A stretch of 64,000 nucleotides of DNA from Paramecium sonneborni (Eukaryota; Ciliophora; Oligohymenophorea; Peniculida; Parameciidae). Where the stretch lies: assembly GCA_905182985.1 (NCBI GenBank), contig CAJJDN010000173.1:95727-159726 (forward strand), written 5' to 3'. A program made the translations under genes and the position numbers. Shown piece after piece: positions 11,417 to 24,972 of this stretch. The stretch's first letter is position 1; every line of letters starts with the position of its first letter. The notes under the pieces were generated by a model. It did not search any database. It worked only from the letters and a program-made list of their open reading frames with translations, and was not told the DNA's origin.

Positions 11417-12372
11417 ATGGGTACTTGTTAGTTATAAAATTGCAGATGTGTATGCTAATAGAATAGATTGGCATGTCAATGTGGAAGTTAAAATACAATT
11501 TTATTAGAAGAATAGTCAAGAGAGATTCGTAAAAGAATAGGTTAAGATTAAATGGTAAAATAGTTAGTTCTATGTAGAAAAGATCAAATAGATTTTAAAA
11601 TAATAAAAGTAAGACAGGGTCTCCTAATTAATCAAATTCAAGTGATTCTTTGAATAAGACTAAATTTTCTACAAATCTAAAAGCATCAAATCGATCTCCT
11701 AATTCAACTGAAAGGTATTTAATGTCTGAAGAATGTAATATTGCAACTGAAAGTAGTCAATAAAAGAAAATTAGAAAACCTAAGATTAGAAATTTAAAAT
11801 TTAATAGATGCATAACCTACTTTGATTAAGCAGTTGTTGTCTTTAAATTTTAAGAAATCATTGATTAACCTTAAAGTTAAAAAGAAATTAAAATTGATTC
11901 TCCATAATTTTAAACTCTTAAAAATAATTTAGAAAATAAATAAACTTTAGATTAAATTTAATCATTTAAAGATCCAACAATAACAATGAAAACACCTACA
12001 ACTACTGGAGCAGAATTATCTAATGTCGCTATTTAATCTGCTCCATTTTTTATTCAATAACCATCAATTTCTAGAGAAAGTTCTCCTTTACAATTATCAC
12101 ATCCTATAACTCAAGTTAGTATTGAACCAAATATAAACAAATAATCTTTGTCAGTAATCACAGAACAATAATAATTAAAAAATAGATCACATACTGCAGA
12201 ATTATCAGATGATCAAAAAAGTATTACTCCAAGAAGTGCCTTAAAATTACAATAAAAAAATAATGATTCTTTTAGAACTTAGTAACAAGAAAAACGTAAA
12301 GTAAGATTTGATCTTCCAAATTCACATTACATCAAAGAGAGAATAAAACAATAACAAAGGTTTTTCAATTGA
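11417..12372 (+). CDS. disordered protein with an N-terminal Cys cluster
   Basis: Not recognised. 310 residues after removal of a 23-nt intron (11555-11577). The N-terminus MGTCQLQNCRCVCQQNRLAC has a Gly at position 2 and six cysteines within 27 residues, a good candidate for myristoylation plus palmitoylation and so for membrane attachment (inferred). The rest is Ser/Thr/Asn/Gln-rich and low in complexity. It has SP motifs (SNRSPNS, ISRESSP, ITPRS) that look like phosphorylation sites, and a basic C-terminus. The start lies 29 bp after the stop of the previous gene. There is no globular domain apart from a possible short strand region near residues 120-150. Confidence 0.6.
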
Positions 12373-12455
12373 ATAACAATTTGTTATTAAGTATATGTAA
12401 ATTAAATCTCATATATTTTAACTAAATATATAACAATTATATTCAGGACTTTTTC

Positions 12456-13561
12456 TCAAATTACTTTTTATACATCAGAAAACCTATATAAAATTAATAA
12501 TAAAAAACTACTGATATTATTTTATGTTAATTATTTAGGAGTTGCAATATTTTATCTAAAATTATTAAACTAATCATATTCATCAGCTTATGTATTTTTA
12601 ATTCTATGTGAATCCTTTATTAAAATAATAATATTACAAGATCTGTAAATTCAGTTTAAAGCTTTTCACTTTGAAAATCAATATTAGACAACCCACTAAT
12701 TGTTTTTGCTTATTAATCCTACTAAGTATCCATTTTTAACATACTATCATCTTCCATAGTTTTTTAAGTGACTTAGGTTTATAAAGTAGGTTAAGTTTAT
12801 TTCTTTTTAATAATTTTAACTTTTTTCAAAGATCCAAATATTTTACCAAGCTATTCCTCTGGTTTTTCAAAGTGAGTACTTTCAAATGCTTAAATGGCAA
12901 CATTTTTGGTATTTGATTTATTAGAATAATCAGATTTTTTAACAGAATCCATTTATACTAAGAATTCATCAGATTTAATTGATTTTTATGATAATTCTGG
13001 TTCTTTTAAAGGGATATCAATATTGTTAAATTAATCTGCAATATTTTTAAGTTATTATTCATCAAATGTGTGTTATTCTGAATCAACAAATCTAAAATTA
13101 ATTTATGAAGATGATAATCTAAATTCTTAATTTTTGTCATCATAATTATAATCATAACGATTTTCAAATTAAGGAGTAGGTTATTTAATATTAGGTGAAT
13201 TCTATTGTGAAAATAATTATTATTATCTAGGATCTCTTGGAGTACTACATGGTTGGAATATAATATTTGCATTATAAAGATGATTACTATTTTCTTTATC
13301 TTAGATTCTTAATTTAGTAGCAATAAGAGGTTATTTATTATTAGGAGACATTCTTTTAGGTGGATATAATATAGCTTTTTATTGTTATTGTTAATATTTA
13401 TATTGATCTATACATTTGAACTATTTCATATATTTTTATTCATTAGGACTGAATGATTATAAGCATTTTCTACTTTAAGGAGATTTGCTATAACATTGTT
13501 ATTGATAAACTGAGACTACTCTTTTAGTCTAACATTACAAGTAATTGGCAAATTAATTCAT
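12456..13561 (-). CDS. disordered Ser/Gln/Asn-rich protein
   Basis: Not recognised. 360 residues from the ATG at 13561 to the TGA at 12456, with one 23-nt intron at 12615-12637. It is low in complexity: short SP and TP motifs (SFSPNEQ, KRMSPNN, STPRDPR, NSPNIKQPTPQ) alternate with acidic patches (DYNYDDKNQEFR). One basic segment (LKKVKIIKKKQ) lies near residue 245. No domain or membrane helix is seen, although the last 20 residues are more hydrophobic. It converges with the neighbour at 12372, with 83 bp between stops. It may be a scaffold or a phosphorylation target. Confidence 0.58.
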
Positions 13562-13598
13562 TATGTTTTAACGGTTATATTATATAATTATTAATTAA

Positions 13599-14391
13599 TC
13601 AATATTCATCCATTATATTACCAAGTTCTAATAAGAGATCTTTAACATCAACATTTAATTATTCTTAAACCTCTTCGTTATCAAATTCTGGTATTTCTGG
13701 TTCTTCCCTATTATTCATAGTCTTATCTTATTATTCATTTAAAAATTGCACCTAGAATTTAATTATTAATTAATACCTCTTCTAAAAGTATGTCATCAAT
13801 TAAAGCATCAAAAATCTCTTTAAAGTATACATTATACATATTTAGCATAGGTGTAGCCAATTTATTAATCAAATTAGTATTACGACACATCTCTTTTGTT
13901 GGATAATATGGTTTTTTAGTTTTCTGTTGAATTTACTCTACTTCTCTTTATAATTATTTCAATTCTTTAATATGATTTTTATATTCTTATTTATCAATTT
14001 GATTCTAAGCATTTATTACTCCACAAATATGTAGATATCTATTTTTCTCTTTTTCTTTCTTTGATATTTCTTCTTCCTTTGGTTACAGTATAAATTCATT
14101 AAAATATTGTTATCTTACATCTTCAGTATTGATTTGAGGTTAAGATTATTCTTCAAAAATTGTATTGAATTTATATGAAGGTAATTATTTTTTCTCTTCA
14201 TATTAATAATATTTGACTTTATCCATTAATTATCTATGTTAAGCTTTTGCTATTGATATAAAAGGAAGTTAAGTTGTTTTTGTGTAATTAAAAGAACTCA
14301 TTTACTCTAGATATTTTGTTTTTGTTTATACATATTCATAAGGATGAGGTTCGATTTATTTCAATTCTTCTGTTGTAAATAAAATAGACAT
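13599..14391 (-). CDS. coiled-coil protein of unknown function
   Basis: 255 residues with one 25-nt intron (13752-13776). The N-terminal ~100 residues contain aromatic, conserved-looking stretches (IEPHPYEYVQTKTKYLEQM; QLPFISIAKAQHRQLMDK). A coiled coil (KNHIKELKQLQREVEQIQQK) follows, then a helical segment (TNLINKLATPMLNMYNVYF). The acidic C-terminus ends NVDVKDLLLELGNIMDEY. No catalytic motif is seen. The layout resembles small axonemal or basal-body proteins, but I do not recognise a named family. Its stop is 37 bp from the start of the next minus-strand gene. Confidence 0.62.
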
Positions 14392-14433
14392 TAAAATAAT
14401 GCTAAAAAAAAATAATTAATTAGTATTGAAAAT

Positions 14434-15105
14434 TCATTCTATTTATCCTTTTAATTTTACAGATTGATTCATTCGCCTTCTCTATAAGCGTTATTACACT
14501 TAATCTTCCTATTCTTACAATGCTCTATACAATAATCAAATTAAATAAATCACTTATTATGTATTCTAGTAACTCTTTATGATTCATAACCATGATACTC
14601 TAATAGTTGATTAACTTATAATTTTTAATCTTACTCTTTGATATATTTTAATTAATTCTCTACTTCTTATTATTTCTAAGATTTCTATGCAATTACCAAT
14701 CTCGATGACGGAGGTAATGGAGCAATCCTCTCTTAATTCTCAGAATTAGATGTCTTCTTAAGAGCCGTTTCATGTTTCAATTCTTCATAGGCAACATTCA
14801 TGCATTGATTTACTGTCCCTTTCATTAATAATTACTACGTTTTATTCTTAAATATCAAAAACTTATTGCTCTTTATTGATTCAAAATATTCTACACCAAT
14901 CTTCATTAAATTATATTCATTTTACTCTATATAATTCCAATAATTGATTCACAACCTCTATTGTAACATTGTTACATTCAACTTCCATTTCTAAAAATAA
15001 TACATTCTCAGCAAAAAAAGGAGGTAAATTTTTTGAATGTTCCCAAAATAATGATTTTACTACTTCTCTCTATTATCTTTCTTTAGATCCATTTCTTGAA
15101 TTCAT
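14434..15105 (-). CDS. small unknown protein
   Basis: 205 residues after removal of introns 14901-14925 (25 nt) and 14525-14553 (29 nt). Both introns contain TGA and both are needed to keep the frame. The first ~110 residues look globular and helical (REVVKSLFWEHSKNLPPFFA; TIEVVNQLLELYRIGVEYFE). A Pro/Ser linker (RIAPLPPSSR) then leads to a Gln-rich coiled coil and a strongly basic end (QQRLQRRRMNQSVKLKG). Function unknown. It lies 42 bp beyond the start of the gene at 13599-14391. Confidence 0.6.
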
Positions 15106-15361
15106 ATATATAATTTCTTATTTGTAAATAAATTAATTAATTAAAATATATTATTCATCCATAACATCAATTGAAATTTAAACAATTATTTCAGTCAAAT
15201 TATTCATCTTAATATATCCTTTGCTTTTTTAAAATGAATATCTATTTTCTACTCATTATTATAAAACAATATTTTTAAGAAATTGAATAATTATTATTCA
15301 TACATACAACTATAAACAATAAACAATGATTTTTTTAGAATCCTTTTTTCACTTCTCCTTT

Positions 15362-15897
15362 TCAGCAAGAACAAAGAAATCCCCAACAACTCTTATTTTT
15401 CTATGTCTTTTACTAAATAATAGTTTTCTAAGGAGTCAATGATTGAAATATTTTGTTAAAACACTTCTGCACATTTTACCCTGTTTTAGCAGAAACGTAG
15501 AACACTGGTAAGTTTAAAGATATATTGGAATTCATATTTAAATTTTGGATGTCAATTTTATTTCCAATAAGAAAAGTTGGAATTGTTCTTAATTCATTAT
15601 CTATCAAATTCCACCAACTAGTTAGTATTTATGTTATGAAGCATCAAAACATATGATGACTGCATCAATTTGACTTAAAAGTCTATTCAAAATTAGTCTA
15701 TAGGTTTCGCAACCACTAGTATCATAGAGTTTAAATATATAGTTGATATTTTTTAAATCTAAACTTCTTTAATAAAAATCTATCCCTATAGTTTCTTATG
15801 ATTCATAAAGGAACTCTTCACCTTTTAAACATCTCATTAGTGATGATTTTCCACTTCTAGAATCTCCTATTAAAGCTACTTTAAATTGTTTTTTCAT
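15362..15897 (-). pseudogene. Rab-like small GTPase with one frameshift
   Basis: A Ras-superfamily GTPase that would act in membrane traffic. Motifs in order: G1 GDSRSGKSS at residues 10-18; switch I Thr in ETIGIDF; G3 DTSGCE (normally DTAGQE); G4 GNKID; G5 SAKTG. The C-terminus SCWGFLCSC gives a CxC geranylgeranylation signal typical of Rab proteins. Between ICFDASQHKY and TSWWNLID (near 15632) the frame shifts by one base. No GT-AG intron of suitable length fixes it, and the span of 536 bp is one short of a multiple of three. So either one base is missing from the assembly or the gene is broken. The G3 variant (SGCE, lacking the catalytic Gln) suggests slow or no GTP hydrolysis. Confidence 0.78.
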
Positions 15898-16386
15898 GTA
15901 TTTATATTTTAAGAGTTTAAAAATCAGAATTTAAATACGATTTAAATTATATCACATTACACACTATTAATATCATTAATTAACTAATTATTTATATTTA
16001 TTATTTATTCAATTTTTATTATTATATCATTATCATTTTTTGTAAATTTTACCCTTTCATGTTTAATTAATTTAGCTAATTTTAATTCATCATATATCGT
16101 ATTTTAAATGAAAATTGATTTCTAATACTTAAATTTATCATTGATTTAAATCTAAAATTATTTTTATCAATTGAATTTAATCTTGTAATTTTCTAGAAAC
16201 AAAATTCAAATAGAATTGAATTCAATTAAACCAGAAAATATTGGAAAGATTTCTAAACAATATTAACATATAGAAAGAAATAGAATAATAATTAGAAATA
16301 ATGATATAAATTATTCACTTAATGTATTGTTTATGATAGAGATTAGGATAATTTGTTTATAAATAATAAATAAAATAAATTAAAGA
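15898..16386. other. intergenic between divergent genes
   Basis: About 490 bp of AT-rich sequence between the starts of the Rab-like gene (minus) and the Ddi1 gene (plus). It should carry both promoters. I see no ORF, RNA gene or recognisable element. Confidence 0.5.
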
Positions 16387-17761
16387 ATGTCTTTCAGATT
16401 ATAAGTAACAGATCCTGTAAAAGATAAAATATCGATCTTAGAAGTGGATTAAACACTTACTGTATTGGATTTAAAAGCATTAATAGAAGTAGAAGTAAGA
16501 TTTTGTTAAGATTTAAGTTTTAAATAGCTGTGGCTAGATAATAATTGATTTATGGAGGAAGAATATTGAATGATAATGATACTCTTTCAAAGTATAATAT
16601 GTAAAATGAAGATTTGGTTCTAATTGAGAGAAAATAAAAATAATAAAGGACTCCATTAGAATTAGAAGCAATAAAGTTCATAAAACATTTTTAATAAAAT
16701 CCTCATTTAATAGAGGCAATAAGAATAAAAGATCCAAAACTGGCAGAATCAATATAAAATAAAAAATTAGCAGGTGTAATGGAATATATATAGCAATAAG
16801 TATTAATATTATTGATTTTTAGTAATAAAAGAAATTCTAAGAATAATAGGAATACATACGAAAGATGTAATAATTGGAGTAGGATCCTCTAAATCCTGAA
16901 AATTAAAAGTTAATAGAAGAGATGATCAACAAGAAAAACATAGAAGAAAATCGAGAATATGCTGAAGAATACATTCCGGAAAGTTTTGGCACTGTTACAA
17001 TGTTGTATATAGAATTATCAATTAATCGTCATCCTGTATAAGCTTTTGTTGATAGTGGGGCACAAAGTACCATAATGTCTAAAGCTTGTGCAGAGAGATG
17101 TGGAATTATGAGATTAGTTGATACTCGCTTTTAAGGTATAGCTTAAGGAGTAGGTACATAAAAAATAATAGGAAGAATTCATGTAGTTGAAATGTAAATT
17201 CTAGATCAAGTAAATTTATTTATATTATAAATTAGTTTCTACCATGTTCTTTAACTATTTTGGATGGAGATGGAATCGATTTTTTATTTGGATTAGACAT
17301 GCTTAAAAGATATTAAGTAATTCTTCTATATTTAAAAATAGTGCAGTATAAATTTGAAAGATAATTGCTTAATATTTCCTAATGAAAAATTGAGTGTCTA
17401 ATTCCTTTCAGAAGGTTAAATTAATAAGAGAATCAGTATTTAATAGGAATAAGAAATTTTAAAAAGATAAAATAGTGATTCCTAAATATAAGAAGAATAA
17501 TAGATAAAATAATCTAATGAACCATAAAAATAATAATAATAACAATAATAATAATAATAATAATAATCATAACCATAGTAATAACAATAATAATAACCAA
17601 ATGCCAATAGATCAGGTTCTAGACATCCAGAATAATCAATATAAGCAATTATTAATATAGGAGCAACAAGAGCAGAAGCTATAAATGTATTAGATTAGAC
17701 AAATGGTAATGTAGAATTTGCAGCATCTATAATTATGTAGTAAAAATATGGTTTTAATTGA
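16387..17761 (+). CDS. DDI1: Ddi1-like ubiquitin-receptor aspartic protease
   Basis: Ddi1 is a shuttle protein that delivers or cleaves ubiquitylated proteins at the proteasome. Four introns (16495-16517, 16800-16822, 17210-17235, 17317-17341; 23, 23, 26 and 25 nt) give 425 residues. Domains in order: ubiquitin-like (about 1-75, with [17 protein letters not shown]); helical domain (about 85-165); retropepsin-like protease (about 185-300) with the catalytic [11 protein letters not shown] and the GLDMLKRY end; a polyglutamine linker; and a C-terminal UBA domain (about 385-425, [20 protein letters not shown]). The active Asp-Ser-Gly is intact, so the protease should be functional. The polyglutamine tract is encoded almost entirely by TAA. 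The gene is convergent with the next, with only 8 bp between the two TGA codons. Confidence 0.95.
17525..17600 (+). repeat. TAA/CAA triplet repeat encoding polyglutamine in Ddi1
   Basis: A run of TAA triplets with a few CAA, TCA and CCA interruptions, in frame within the Ddi1 linker. Under the reassigned code it encodes about 22 glutamines broken by single Ser and Pro residues. Under the standard code it would be a wall of stop codons. Triplet slippage likely makes its length variable. Confidence 0.9.
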
Positions 17762-17769
17762 TAAGATCA

Positions 17770-19287
17770 TCATCGTAATTATGCTTCAATTATATTTAAT
17801 TATGCTTTTAAATCTGCAATCTATTTAGCATAATTTCTTGCTACAGCTAACATTTATTCTTCTAATATTTCTGCCTTATTCTCTGCTTATTATATTTCCA
17901 GTTAAAGAATTACATTATCTGAAGTACCTTATGATTTTGGTCTATATGATTATTATTAAATTGGTGCTTATCTAGTTTCTGCTAATCCTTCTTATAACAA
18001 TTCAATTTCTTTCAATAACATTTCTGCTCTCTTTTGAAATTTATTCACAATTATTGGATTATCTCTAAAAAATTCATCATTTTTGAATTGTTCAAAAAAA
18101 GATCTAGGAATTTCTCCTTTGTTCATCTCTGAAATATGTTACAATTAAACTTATTTCTATTTTAATAATTGTTGATCAGCTTTTAACTTATCTAAATTGT
18201 AAAATAATTGTTATTTATCTAACCTAGTCAAATTTCTAGATGTTTCTTTAATAGTTTCTTATAGACTTAAAATAATATGTTCTTAATTTTCCATAGTCTC
18301 TTTCAAATTAGTAAGAATTGGTCTTTAATCTTCTAATCTTTTTATAAGAAAATCTTATTCTTAAATAGTATCTTTAAGTGTTTATAATTCTGAAGTTTTA
18401 CCTTTGGCTTGAGAGTGAGCATTTTCTATTTAATAATAATGATTAGATAATTCATGATATATTCTTCTTTCAAATTCTAATTTATTCATTAATAAAACTA
18501 ACTTTTTCTTTAAAATATCTTATCCATAATCTGTATTACATAATAAATCTATTTAAATATGTAGTTCTTTCACATCATTTTTTTAATTAACAATTTTTTA
18601 GAAATAATTATTTTCTTCTTCAATTTAATCTTTTTGTTATCTCAAAGTAGCTAAATCAAAGGATATTTATTTATGAGCCGTTCTCAAGAAATTAAGTTTC
18701 TTTTATATAGGTTCCATAGATAAATTCAAACTTGTCAATTTTAATTCAACTCTTTATAATTTCCTTCTAATGATTTCTTGATCCTTCTCAAATGGATCAT
18801 AATATATTTCTTCAATTCTTTCAACATCGTCTTCTACTTAAGCTTTAAGATCATGAGATTAATGTCTAAGTAAGATTGATATTCTCCCCTTCTCTTTCCT
18901 TTGATCTTCTGGATCATAAAGAAGAGATTCATGTTACAATTAACCTTCTATTCGAAGTACTTCTAATAATTTCACTGTAAGGACTAATTACATAGATCCA
19001 AAAAGAATTGAATGTTCAAGTAATTTTCGCTATTCCTATGGTTCAGAAGTCAATCTAGTATTAAAACAACCAAGTTTAAGAGTGACTCTATCTCCATAAG
19101 ATAGATTTGTGAATTAAAAAACATTCTTTCTAAATTATGGATGAGCATTTGTAAATTGCACTTCACTTCTAAACTTTTAAGTTTTCTTTTCTTTTGATGC
19201 ATATTATAATTCATCAATTTGAACAACCATAAAAAAATTACCTTAAGTAATTAAAACACAGTTTTAAATGATTACTTTCAAATCCAT
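17770..19287 (-). CDS. coiled-coil protein with an N-terminal C2-like domain
   Basis: 505 residues with no intron, ATG at 19287. Residues about 1-135 are beta-rich (MDLKVIIQNCVLITQGNFFM; FTNLSYGDRVTLKLGCFN) and resemble the NT-C2 type of fold found ahead of coiled coils in cytoskeletal proteins. Residues about 140-500 are a nearly continuous coiled coil, with a break at KGEIPRSFFEQFKNDEFFRD. No catalytic motif or membrane helix is seen. A basal-body or ciliary scaffold is a fair guess, not shown. The first 109 codons reappear at 20147-20473 because of the assembly duplication. Confidence 0.7.
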
Positions 19288-20145
19288 ATTATATAATATA
19301 AATAATTATAAATGAAACTAGAAAACATAAAATAATTATTATATTATTATTAATACCATATATATTAAATATAAAGCCTCACTTAAATTTCCTATTTTAC
19401 TCTATATGATATCAAAACTAAAAAGTATACTGAACATATTTCAAATAAATATAGTATAAAAAATGTAATGTAGCAGAGTCTATAATTTTCCATTTAATTT
19501 ATGCTATTCATTTTAATGTTTGAGATTCTCTAAGAAAGAATATTTAAGTACTGAAGTATTTGAACTGAGATTCATAATTACAAACATATTATATACAATT
19601 AGTTAATTTGTTACAGATAGGTAATATTAAAAATCAAGATCTTGTGTCTTATAAATTATAAAATGAGGGCTTTAATTAATTAAATTTATAATTTTTTATC
19701 CATTTTAATGTTAAGCTTCGTTTTAATTTCCATATTTTAACAAATAGGTAGATGCTAGATGGTATTTTCTTATTAAACTTTTACACAAAACTCGTTTTCT
19801 ACTTCAAATGGTTTAGATTTATTTAAATAATATAGGATGGAGTGTTATTGGAGGAAATGCAGGATTTGAGGTTAGAGATGGTTTGACAATATTTGGAGGA
19901 AGTAATGTTTTTGGAGGAGGAGTATCAATTTATAAAGAAATATTGATATCACCTCGTCATCATACAATAAAATTAAAGATGAAGATTTGGGCGTATATAT
20001 ATTGAATAAAAAAATGATAGTATAAATACATGGGATAATGAATCTATTTTAACGAAAGTAGATGGAGAAATTGTTGATGAATAAACTGTGAGTTCAAATA
20101 AAGGAAATTCTTTTGGGTAATTTATATAATAAGAAATAATAATTC
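18961..20145. repeat. left copy of 1,185-bp duplicated contig end
   Basis: Appears identical to 20147-21331, the two copies being separated by a single N at 20146. It spans the 5' part of the C2-like coiled-coil gene, the intergenic region and the first part of a secreted-protein gene. Best explained as the overlap of two contigs that were scaffolded without merging. Confidence 0.93.
19663..20145 (+). pseudogene. truncated artefact copy of the secreted-protein gene start
   Basis: Identical to the first 483 bp of the gene at 20849-23041 and cut off by the N at 20146. It should be merged with that gene, not counted as a second locus. Confidence 0.9.
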
Positions 20146-20146
20146 N

Positions 20147-20473
20147 TTCTAATAATTTCACTGTAAGGACTAATTACATAGATCCAAAAAGAATTGAATG
20201 TTCAAGTAATTTTCGCTATTCCTATGGTTCAGAAGTCAATCTAGTATTAAAACAACCAAGTTTAAGAGTGACTCTATCTCCATAAGATAGATTTGTGAAT
20301 TAAAAAACATTCTTTCTAAATTATGGATGAGCATTTGTAAATTGCACTTCACTTCTAAACTTTTAAGTTTTCTTTTCTTTTGATGCATATTATAATTCAT
20401 CAATTTGAACAACCATAAAAAAATTACCTTAAGTAATTAAAACACAGTTTTAAATGATTACTTTCAAATCCAT
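20147..20473 (-). pseudogene. truncated artefact copy of the C2-like coiled-coil gene start
   Basis: Repeats codons 1-109 of the gene at 17770-19287 (ATG at 20473) and is cut by the N. It is an assembly duplicate, not a paralogue. Confidence 0.9.
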
Positions 20474-21331
20474 ATTATATAATATAAATAATTATAAATG
20501 AAACTAGAAAACATAAAATAATTATTATATTATTATTAATACCATATATATTAAATATAAAGCCTCACTTAAATTTCCTATTTTACTCTATATGATATCA
20601 AAACTAAAAAGTATACTGAACATATTTCAAATAAATATAGTATAAAAAATGTAATGTAGCAGAGTCTATAATTTTCCATTTAATTTATGCTATTCATTTT
20701 AATGTTTGAGATTCTCTAAGAAAGAATATTTAAGTACTGAAGTATTTGAACTGAGATTCATAATTACAAACATATTATATACAATTAGTTAATTTGTTAC
20801 AGATAGGTAATATTAAAAATCAAGATCTTGTGTCTTATAAATTATAAAATGAGGGCTTTAATTAATTAAATTTATAATTTTTTATCCATTTTAATGTTAA
20901 GCTTCGTTTTAATTTCCATATTTTAACAAATAGGTAGATGCTAGATGGTATTTTCTTATTAAACTTTTACACAAAACTCGTTTTCTACTTCAAATGGTTT
21001 AGATTTATTTAAATAATATAGGATGGAGTGTTATTGGAGGAAATGCAGGATTTGAGGTTAGAGATGGTTTGACAATATTTGGAGGAAGTAATGTTTTTGG
21101 AGGAGGAGTATCAATTTATAAAGAAATATTGATATCACCTCGTCATCATACAATAAAATTAAAGATGAAGATTTGGGCGTATATATATTGAATAAAAAAA
21201 TGATAGTATAAATACATGGGATAATGAATCTATTTTAACGAAAGTAGATGGAGAAATTGTTGATGAATAAACTGTGAGTTCAAATAAAGGAAATTCTTTT
21301 GGGTAATTTATATAATAAGAAATAATAATTC
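20147..21331. repeat. right copy of 1,185-bp duplicated contig end
   Basis: Direct repeat of 18961-20145 beginning right after the N. The sequence that follows 21331 continues the secreted-protein gene, so this copy belongs to the right-hand contig. Confidence 0.93.
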
Positions 21332-23041
21332 CTCATTATTCATAATCAATAATATTAGAAATTACAACTACATTATAAGCTCCATCATCAGAAGTATTTA
21401 AATAAATTAGAATAGAAATCATGGGGAGTAAGAGATATCTATATTTATACATACAATTGTCCAGTGGGATGCTATTTCTGTACTTATTTAGATACTACTG
21501 TTGATTAATGCTTACCTTATATATAGAAAATAAATCATTTTTTAGGAGCGTTTTTAAATACTAATGAAGGTTGGATGGTTACAAATGAATAAATAAGTTA
21601 ATTTAAGTGTGATTGTAATGAATTTATAATATTTGAGAGAAATATCAACATTTGGAAAATATAAGACAGGAACAACAATAACAAAAGAATACTTTTTTGA
21701 ACCTCATTATGAAATGAGAATAACATTTTAATTTTGGAAGTTTGATGCATTAACAACATCTTAGTATTCATTAAAAGTTGATGAAATAGTTGTTTGGTCT
21801 GATTATAAAACAAAAGCTGGTAAGATTGAACTATGTGGTAGTAGTACAAAACCAGAATAATTTTATAATGTTGATTTAAGAATCTATCATGTAAATTAAT
21901 ACACAACAATTAAATTTGTAAGTGATGCAATAACACCAACAGATTATTTTGGAATAAGAGAATTAGCTATTTTTTTATTAAGATGTGATGCATCTTGTGA
22001 ATTATGTGAAGCAAGTCCGACAACTTGTATCACAGGAACTAAATTAACAGAGAATTTGTTAGAAAGTGATTTAACTGAAATAAATTTCGCTACTTAATCA
22101 TAATGGGGTAGTTATACTCCATCTGATGCAACTGGTTAGATAAAAATGCCATATTTAACTGAAACATACTTTTCTAGTATGAATTATCTTTCTTTTTATA
22201 ATCTACTGTATAAAGATTTTGAATTAGAAGATCATGAAAAAATAAAAATCTAATTTTAAGCTTATGCTGCTGGTGAGGCATTAAATATAAATCTAAAAAT
22301 TGATGAAGATTATGATGAAATTGTATCTATTGGTGAAACTCTTCCGGTTTCTACTTGTACACCTTCTCTTACATATAATATTGAAGATTATTCATTTTGG
22401 GAATATACATTTGATCATACTGGCAATTTTGTTAGAATTTAATTTGAATCTCAACCTTACATCTCTGGAAATTATAAATATGGATTCAATCATTTTAATA
22501 TATATTCTATCAAAGAAGATTGTACTAATAATCCTTGTGTCTAAGTGGAATCATTAATTAATTCGAATTTCTTTACTACTACCTTTACTGATCCTTAAAA
22601 TTGGTAATTATTATCCTATTCACCTATGGCAATCTCTATATGTGGTGCAATTAGTGTTGTTGGAGGGTACAATATAGCTCATAAGAATATTTTCTTATAA
22701 AAAAGAAGTTCTATTTCACAACCACATAAAATATTAAGACTCTTACTTGTTATTTATTATTTAGATTCTTGGACTTCTAATAAATCTCTAAGAATTTTAG
22801 CTGATAAAGTTATTATTTGGGATTAAACTGTTGATTATAACAAAAATCAACAAAATTTTTGTTCTTCTAACGCTTCTTATAAAGACTAAATGGTTACAGT
22901 AGATGTATCATTCCCACATAATAAAGCTAGTCTTACATTCTAATTTATGATTATGAATGGAGATGGAACTGGTATATATATTAATTTAACAATCTAGAAT
23001 TCTATGCTATTAAAAATTATCAATTATTTTACAGTAATTGA
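20849..23041 (+). CDS. secreted cysteine-containing surface or lumenal protein
   Basis: 688 residues after removal of five introns (20997-21021, 21179-21206, 21394-21415, 21615-21639, 22972-22997). It starts with a signal peptide of about 30 residues (MRALINQIYN followed by a hydrophobic core and GRC). The mature part holds repeated beta-rich modules, each with a GW/SWGVRDI-like start and a hydrophobic strand core. Cys pairs include NCPVGCYFCTY, LRCDASCELCEAS and KEDCTNNPC. The pattern resembles the large ciliate family of secreted or membrane proteins with furin/growth-factor-receptor-like Cys modules. There is no C-terminal membrane helix or GPI-type tail, so it is probably secreted or granule content. 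The last intron hides the true end (FYSN). It converges with the calcium-dependent kinase, 25 bp apart. Confidence 0.8.
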
Positions 23042-23066
23042 ATTAAGACATATGCATTAATAAATA

Positions 23067-24972
<1,906 letters not shown>

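Noticed and set aside
18961..21331. Recent tandem gene duplication
   Set aside because: The copies are the same base for base, end exactly at a single N, and each gene is complete on one side only, so a scaffolding artefact is simpler.
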